From: Acidobacteriaceae bacterium
GTDB taxonomy: Bacteria > Acidobacteriota > Terriglobia > Terriglobales > Acidobacteriaceae
DNA length: 45,955 nucleotides
Reading direction: 5' to 3'
Assembly: GCA_030037545.1 (NCBI GenBank)
Contig: JASHRF010000021.1
Location: 1-45,955 of the forward strand
Position 1 is the stretch's first letter; the number at the start of each line of letters is the position of its first letter. The translations under genes and the position numbers were made by a program. Below are positions 41,307 to 45,955 of this stretch, in pieces. A model generated the notes under the pieces. The model worked only from the letters and a program-made list of their open reading frames with translations, did no database searches and was not told where the DNA came from.

Positions 41307-44300
41307 TTACGGCTCTAGCACTTGGCCGGCTACCGCTCCCGTCAGCTTGCGCGCAGCCACGGCGGCGTTGAAGGTCTTCACATCGGTGGATACAAACTGG
41401 TTGAATTTCTGGATTGCCGACTGGTACTCCGGCTCTAAGAGCTTTTCCTGATCCACAATCGCGGCCGTGGGCGCATCGTCCTCGCCCTCCAGCAGCGCGC
41501 CGAGCGCCAGCAGCTTCTCGTGAATCTGGTCGGGGATGCGGAGATTCGATTCCTCGGCGCCGGCATTGCTGGTGATTCCGGCCTCGAGTGCCGCGGACTT
41601 CTTTTCGAGCGCGTCGATCTCCGTTTTTACCGCCGCCTCGTCTGGCGTGCCTTTGACCACCTGCCGCAATGCCTCCAACTGCGCGTGCATGGCGTCCAGC
41701 CGGTTGAGCGCCACATCCACCTGAGACAACTGGTGGAGCACAGACTCGGTATCGCGGAAACGCTCCTCCATTTCCGCCTGCGTGCCGTGCGAAGCTGGGT
41801 CGTTCGCGACCACGAGTCTCTGCGAAACCGTCTTTCCGGCGATGGTCAGGGTTGCGGTGTAGTCGCCGGGAGGCAGGAGCGCGCCCGAGCGCGGCCCCTT
41901 GTTGAAGTCCTTCCCGCCCTCCCAGCGCACGGGGCCATCGGCGCGCAGATCCCAATAAACGCGCTGCAAGCCTTGTTTGGCCGGAACCCACGGAACTTCT
42001 TTCGGCTGCTCGCCCTGCGCTTGCTCTTCAGCAGTCTTTTCCGGGACAAGCTGCTGCTGCGTCTGCGAAGGCACAGCCGGCGCTGAAGGCTTGGATTCGC
42101 TCCGCTCAGGCGCCTCCCTTCCGCTTTGAGCAGGCGGTCCGGCCTGCGCCGCGGGAGGAAGATCTTCGTCCTCGGGCATAGCTTCGCCGGGCTCCAGGGT
42201 GTGCGTGCCCTTCATGGTGCGCACCGCGCGGCCTTCCGCGTTGGTGATCACCAGCGTTCCCGGCTCTTTGGCGTCGCGGTCAAGATAGTAGCTGAGCTCC
42301 GCGCCGTAGGCCGGATTCTTGCCGTAGAACGCGCCGTCTCCCAGCGGCTCAACCTGCGACCAGGGCCAGAACCGCACCGCCGCTGGCGGAGCGAAGAGTT
42401 GCGCGGTCTCCTTCGCGGTTTGAGGAGTGAACTGCTGGAACGGCGTCAGGTCATCCAGAATCCAAACCGAGCGCCCGTGCGTTCCCACCACCAGGCTGTT
42501 GTCCGCGCCGTTCAGGGCCAGGTCGTATACCGATACGTCGGGCAGGCCAAGCCCGAACAGGAACCAATGCTGGCCGTCATCCCATGTGACGTAAAGGCCG
42601 TTCTCGAGCCCCGCATAGTACATGTGAGAATTGCGCAGGTCGCGCCGCACGACATGCGCGTAGACCTGCGGCAGATCGCCGCTGATCGGCTGCCACGTGG
42701 CACCGTAATCGCTGGTGCGGAAGAGATACGGTTTGAAATCGCCACTGAAATGGCAATCCACGGCGACGACCGCAGAGCCGGGCTCGCCGGGCGGCAGGTC
42801 GATAGATTCAATGCGTCCCCACGCCGGCAGGCCGGAAATATGATCCGTGACGTTGGTCCAGTTGGCGCCGCCGTCGCGCGTGAGCTGCACCTCGCCGTCA
42901 TCGGTGCCCACCCATATAGTGTTGGCGCTCTCCGGCGACGGGGCAATGATGAGGATAGCATCGTAAACTTCGGCGCCGGAGTTGTCCTGGATGACCGGGC
43001 CGCCCGAGGATTGCTGCTTGGCCTTGTCGTTGCGCGTGAGGTCGGGACTGATGGGCTTCCAGGTGCGGCCGCGGTCTTCGCTCTTGAAAACCACGTTCCC
43101 GCCCGCGTAAAGCACCTTGGAATCTTGCGGCGATATGGCGAATCCAGCGTCCCACGCAAAACGGTAAGGAAGATCGGCGACGCCTCCGCCGTTGAAGTCG
43201 CGCGGGTACGGCTCCATGTCATGAATCTGCTCTTCCGAGCGGTTGAAGGTCATGAGGACATTGTTTTGCGTGCTGTCGTAGATTAGATTGGGATCGTCGG
43301 GCGCGGGGATGGCGTAGATGCCATCGCCGCCATTGAGCGTGAACCACGTGCGATCGAGAATCCCGGTGGGATCCTTGGTGTGGCCGGGCCCGCACCACGC
43401 GCTGTTGTCCTGCAATCCTCCGCAGATGAGGGTCCACGGACTCCCCGTTGCGCTGACATGATAAAACTGGCCGATGGCAAGATTGTGGATGAAGGCCCAG
43501 TGCGCGCCATTGTCGCGCGAGAGGGCCACGCCGCCGTCGTTGCCTTCGATGATGCGGCCGCTGCCCGACGGGTCGATCCAGATGGCGTGATGATCGACAT
43601 GAATCTGCTTGGCGATAGGGCTGAATGTCCGTCCGCCGTCCGTCGATTCCATCAGCAGGTTCGACAGGGCAAGAACGCAATCCGGATCCTTGGCGTCGAC
43701 GGCGATGTGGGAGAAGTAGAAGGGACGCGAATCCACTTCCTGATCTTGGCTGACCAGCGTCCAATGGTTTCCGGAGTCGTCGGAGCGCCATAGGACGCCT
43801 TCGTTCGAGCCCATGACGGCGTAGACCACGCTGGGGTTACTGGGCGCGATGGCTAGGCCGATGCGCGCCACGGGCGCTGCAGGAAGTCCATGGCCGCTGA
43901 GGCGCTGCCAGGTTGCGCCCTGGTCGATGGAGCGGTAGATCGCGTCCTCAGGTCCGCCGTCGGAGTAGCTCCACGGCGTACGCCGAAAGCGATATGCGGC
44001 GGCAAACAGCACCTGCGGGTTTTCGGGGTTCATGGCTAAATCCGAGATGCCGATGCTCGGCCCCACGTAGAGCACCTTCTGCCAGGTCGCGCCGCCGTCG
44101 GTGGTGCGATAGACGCCGCGATCCTCGCTGTCGGCGTAGGGATCGCCCATAACGGCTGCGATCACGGTGCAGGGATGGTGCGGATCGATCGCAATTGCGG
44201 AGATTTCGAAGGAGTGTTCGAGTCCCATACGCTTCCAGTGCGCGCCGCCGTCGGTCGATTTATAGATGCCGTCACCATAGGAAACATCGTTGCGGATATT

Positions 44301-44717
44301 GGCCTCGCCAGTGCCTGCCCAGACGATCTGGGGATTGACGGGATCTACCGCGAGAGCGCCAATGGACGCTACGCTCTCGTACTGGAAGAGCGCCTTCCAG
44401 GTTGTGCCTCCGTCATTGGTGCGGAAGATGCCGCCGATGGCCGCGCCCACATAGTAGGTGTCGGGATGGCCGGCAACACCTGCCACGGCGCTCACGCGCC
44501 CGCCAGAGATGGCTGGACCGATCTCGCGAAAGTTGACGCTCTTACGCACCACGAAAGGTAATTCGGTGCGGCCTTCCTGGTTTGCCTTTTGGGGACCGGC
44601 TTGACCGGCGAACGGCGTGCTCGGAGTGGGGGCCTGCTGCGCAGGGGAGCTTGCGGTTGCGAGGCAGACAAAAAGGCATAGAACCGACTCGGGCAAAAGG
44701 TGAAAGGAGAAATTCAT
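41307..44717 (-). CDS. Large secreted VPS10/sortilin-like BNR-repeat glycosyl-hydrolase-family propeller (1136 residues)
   Basis: After a signal peptide (MNFSFHLLPESVLCLFVCLA) the protein has at least ten BNR/Asp-box blades in a ten- or larger-bladed VPS10-type fold: RTNDGGTTWKALF, STDGGAHWKRMG, TTDGGATWQKV, SIDQGATWQRL, TRDGGANWTNV, SEDRGRTWKPI, TSDYGATWQPI and others. The region about 820-930 is Pro/Gln-rich low complexity. A Fn3-like strand follows (LLPPGDYTATLTIAGKTVSQ), and a C-terminal coiled-coil helical domain (about 1000-1136; DTESVLHQLSQVDVALNRLD). Proteins of this length and order are commonly called glycosyl hydrolases in Acidobacteriota, although no catalytic pair is evident. Substrate unknown. 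Confidence 0.88.
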   Translation of the reverse strand: MNFSFHLLPESVLCLFVCLATASSPAQQAPTPSTPFAGQAGPQKANQEGRTELPFVVRKSVNFREIGPAISGGRVSAVAGVAGHPDTYYVGAAIGGIFRTNDGGTTWKALFQYESVASIGALAVDPVNPQIVWAGTGEANIRNDVSYGDGIYKSTDGGAHWKRMGLEHSFEISAIAIDPHHPCTVIAAVMGDPYADSEDRGVYRTTDGGATWQKVLYVGPSIGISDLAMNPENPQVLFAAAYRFRRTPWSYSDGGPEDAIYRSIDQGATWQRLSGHGLPAAPVARIGLAIAPSNPSVVYAVMGSNEGVLWRSDDSGNHWTLVSQDQEVDSRPFYFSHIAVDAKDPDCVLALSNLLMESTDGGRTFSPIAKQIHVDHHAIWIDPSGSGRIIEGNDGGVALSRDNGAHWAFIHNLAIGQFYHVSATGSPWTLICGGLQDNSAWCGPGHTKDPTGILDRTWFTLNGGDGIYAIPAPDDPNLIYDSTQNNVLMTFNRSEEQIHDMEPYPRDFNGGGVADLPYRFAWDAGFAISPQDSKVLYAGGNVVFKSEDRGRTWKPISPDLTRNDKAKQQSSGGPVIQDNSGAEVYDAILIIAPSPESANTIWVGTDDGEVQLTRDGGANWTNVTDHISGLPAWGRIESIDLPPGEPGSAVVAVDCHFSGDFKPYLFRTSDYGATWQPISGDLPQVYAHVVRRDLRNSHMYYAGLENGLYVTWDDGQHWFLFGLGLPDVSVYDLALNGADNSLVVGTHGRSVWILDDLTPFQQFTPQTAKETAQLFAPPAAVRFWPWSQVEPLGDGAFYGKNPAYGAELSYYLDRDAKEPGTLVITNAEGRAVRTMKGTHTLEPGEAMPEDEDLPPAAQAGPPAQSGREAPERSESKPSAPAVPSQTQQQLVPEKTAEEQAQGEQPKEVPWVPAKQGLQRVYWDLRADGPVRWEGGKDFNKGPRSGALLPPGDYTATLTIAGKTVSQRLVVANDPASHGTQAEMEERFRDTESVLHQLSQVDVALNRLDAMHAQLEALRQVVKGTPDEAAVKTEIDALEKKSAALEAGITSNAGAEESNLRIPDQIHEKLLALGALLEGEDDAPTAAIVDQEKLLEPEYQSAIQKFNQFVSTDVKTFNAAVAARKLTGAVAGQVLEP

Positions 44718-44754
44718 AGAGCGATCCTGGCGGGAAGTCAATGCAGCAAAGGCG

Positions 44755-45015
44755 TTAGTTTACCACGCAGCGTATACGACCGAAACGAGCGCCCGCGGGC
44801 CGGATCGCCTGAGAGTCCTCCCATCCGCAACAAGCGACTTTCTTCCACCGCGGCGCACAAATTGACCCACGCTTGCTCGATCCCGCTGGGAATTGAACCG
44901 GATCGAGAAACGTTCCTATGTCGATGATGGGTCCCGCATCGAAAACTACTAAACCAACGAAGTAGCCTGGCCGCAGCAGGCCACGCCTCTCCAAGCCGAA
45001 GGCATCGGCAGGCAT
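44755..45015 (-). pseudogene. C-terminal remnant of an N-acyl-D-amino-acid deacylase (D-aminoacylase)
   Basis: MPADAFGLERRGLLRPGYFV followed by GLVVFDAGPIIDIGTFLDPV and QFPAG is recognisable as the C-terminal beta-domain of D-aminoacylase-type amidohydrolases (typical FGL-x-x-RG-x-LRPG-x-x-ADLVVFD). After FPAG the frame is off by one: adding a base gives IEQAWVNLCAAVEESRLLRM, resembling the family's VWVNG-x-x-V end. The catalytic barrel and metal ligands are absent and no sequence upstream (above 45015) continues the match, so this is a fragment left by rearrangement. It sits between the VPS10 gene and the zinc-ribbon gene near the second IS. Confidence 0.72.
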
Positions 45016-45033
45016 GCGTTACAAAAAATGGCG

Positions 45034-45294
45034 TCAGGCGGTTGCGGGAGCGACGTTCGCTAGCACTGCGGCAGGGCTATTGGCGACGGGTTGCGGGCGC
45101 TGCGGACGCAGCCATCCCGCCGCCAGCCAGGATTGCGGAATGGAAAACTCCGACCAGCCGCAATCGAGGCAGACAAGAATCTCGGGGGATGGAGTGATCG
45201 GCGGATGGCTCAATGTGCGTGGGCTGTTACGGTAGAGCCGAACTTCTGCTGGCAGCAGCGCGGTGGCGGTCGATTGGCACTTCAGACAAACCAT
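45034..45294 (-). CDS. Small zinc-ribbon protein (86 residues)
   Basis: Starting at MVCLKCQSTATALLPAEVRL, it has CxxC pairs CLKC (3-6) and CLDC (about 42-45), followed by GWSEFSIPQSWLAAGWL. Two CxxC knuckles 35 residues apart are typical of a small zinc ribbon. A CLDCGWSEF-type knuckle is familiar from short uncharacterised bacterial proteins. The tail (QPVANSPAAVLANVAPATA) is alanine-rich and probably disordered. No ribosome site of strength is visible. Function unknown. Confidence 0.68.
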   Translation of the reverse strand: MVCLKCQSTATALLPAEVRLYRNSPRTLSHPPITPSPEILVCLDCGWSEFSIPQSWLAAGWLRPQRPQPVANSPAAVLANVAPATA

Positions 45295-45620
45295 ACGTAA
45301 ACCTCGGGGCCCTTTTGGGGTAGCCCTCAGCGCAAGTCTCGGGTAGAAACCACCTTCACGCTTTCTAAGCCGAAGCCGGGGGGCACTCGGGCTATGGCAA
45401 CTAGCGTGCCATTCGGCGCCGGGAAGAAGATCATTTATTTTCAATTACCTACAGAAAGATCAGCTCGCGTCAGCTGTTGTACCTGTCTATGCCTGTTTAC
45501 AGCCAGATTCTGCTGATGTCCTGTATATACTTGGTTCCATTCGGGATAGAGTTGTGCGGCAGCTTGCAGGCCGAGTAACTCATTGTTCCCGCCCCGTGTA
45601 AATCTTACGCATCCGAACGA
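45295..45620. other. Intergenic region before the second IS
   Basis: About 325 bp with no supported gene, RNA or terminator. It becomes AT-richer towards the IS end. Confidence 0.4.
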
Positions 45621-45650
45621 TTACTTCTAAGAATCTTACTTCTAAGAATC
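45621..45650. repeat. Perfect 15-bp tandem repeat abutting the IS terminus
   Basis: TTACTTCTAAGAATC occurs at 45621-45635 and again at 45636-45650, directly before TGTTTAAAAC, which overlaps the transposase stop codon. GAATCTGTTTAAAAC (45646-45660) is probably the IS terminal repeat, so the second copy of the 15-mer runs into it. Confidence 0.7.
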
Positions 45651-45659
45651 TGTTTAAAA

Positions 45660-45955
45660 CTACTTATATCGTCGCAGCAGCGGATGAGTGAAGGCCATGA
45701 GGATTATGGTTTCTGCCGTGGCGTGGAGCAGTTCATAATCCTTGGACAGGCGGCGCGACCAATTCAGCCAGGCCAGGGTCCGTTCCACGAGCCAGCGTTT
45801 GGGCAGCACGCGAAACATGTGCTGCTGGTTTGGCTTCACCACCTCCGCGTCGCAGCCCAACACCTGCTTGGCCCATTCGATCAGCGCGCCTGTGTAGCCG
45901 CCGTCCACGAACACCTTGACGAGGGTGTCGTAGCGGCAAAACAGCCGCATCAGCA
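45660..45955 (-). mobile_element. IS5-family transposase C-terminus (element runs off the right edge)
   Basis: The frame is open to the window end. The last 96 codons contain KVFVDGGYTGALIEWAKQVL (second catalytic Asp in VDGGY) and KRWLVERTLAWLNWSRRLSK (catalytic Glu in VERT), typical of the IS5/IS427-type DDE transposase that ends in PLLRRYK. No stop or frameshift is visible in the part present, unlike the IS at 3.6-5.2 kb. The two transposases are of different subgroups. The N-terminus and the left end of the element lie outside the window. Confidence 0.88.

Noticed and set aside
39844..41991. Long minus-strand open frame (715 codons) spanning ADOP2, the outer-membrane gene and part of the VPS10 gene
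   Set aside because: Composition is Arg/Gly-rich, it crosses three supported genes and resembles no family; high GC produces such frames.
1..45955. CRISPR arrays, rRNA and retron-like elements
   Set aside because: No regularly spaced repeats, no rRNA-like blocks and no reverse transcriptase or Cas-like proteins were seen on either strand.

Overview
The window (about 46 kb, GC-rich) reads as chromosome of an Acidobacteriota species, most likely class Terriglobia/Acidobacteriia. The main grounds are two full-length ADOP-type orphan ABC permeases, an HAF-repeat secreted protein, a large VPS10/BNR-repeat secreted protein, REP-like palindromes of the kind I associate with acidobacterial genomes, and the general protein style. 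No rRNA, tRNA or CRISPR was found. This placement is inference from gene content, not from a marker phylogeny.

Layout. 1-10 kb is an accessory, decaying stretch. It holds the end of an unidentified gene, a DeoR/GlpR regulator with an in-frame TAG, a frameshifted SMP-30/gluconolactonase, a vapBC toxin-antitoxin pair with a palindromic operator, a degenerate IS5-type element flanked by CTAG duplications, an RcnR-like metal sensor immediately beside the IS end, an HAF protein, a DUF2945 protein, a frameshifted small gene and a molybdopterin oxidoreductase broken by two single-base losses. 10.0-11.9 kb is an intact two-gene encapsulin nanocompartment operon: a DyP peroxidase carrying a C-terminal cargo-loading tag, overlapping the shell gene by 4 nt. 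12-17 kb has an HTH-only LysR fragment near a 19-nt palindrome, nitronate monooxygenase, a PLP decarboxylase, a leucine-rich-repeat remnant and an aldo/keto reductase.

17-18.9 kb is an ECF sigma / membrane protein / Spy-like operon ending in a terminator. 19-20.7 kb is a single flagellin gene with a near-consensus sigma-28 promoter and its own terminator. 20.7-23.3 kb encodes a two-subunit NAD(P)H:acceptor flavoprotein (SudAB/NfnAB type) with palindromic repeats between the genes. 23.5-31 kb contains an esterase, an ADOP permease, rpmB (L28), msrB, ridA, and a set of small stress and membrane proteins (DUF1761, CsbD, lmo0937-type, DUF3309-type). 31-35 kb has a tandem universal stress protein, a radical SAM/SPASM protein with a repeat-derived insertion, and a secreted YCF48-like propeller. 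35.5-37.7 kb is a partner-switching module (STAS, RsbW-like kinase, RsbU/SpoIIE-like phosphatase). 37.8-44.7 kb has a second ADOP permease, an outer-membrane protein and a 1136-residue BNR/VPS10 protein. The right edge has a D-aminoacylase remnant, a small zinc-ribbon protein and a second IS5-type transposase cut by the window end.

The most distinctive observation is the distribution of gene damage. Almost every disruption (in-frame stops and single-base indels, each restoring a family-typical reading frame) lies in the 0-10 kb accessory stretch or in remnants beside mobile DNA. The roughly 30 kb of chromosomal genes elsewhere are intact. That pattern argues for real decay in these segments rather than uniform sequencing error, although error cannot be excluded from sequence alone.
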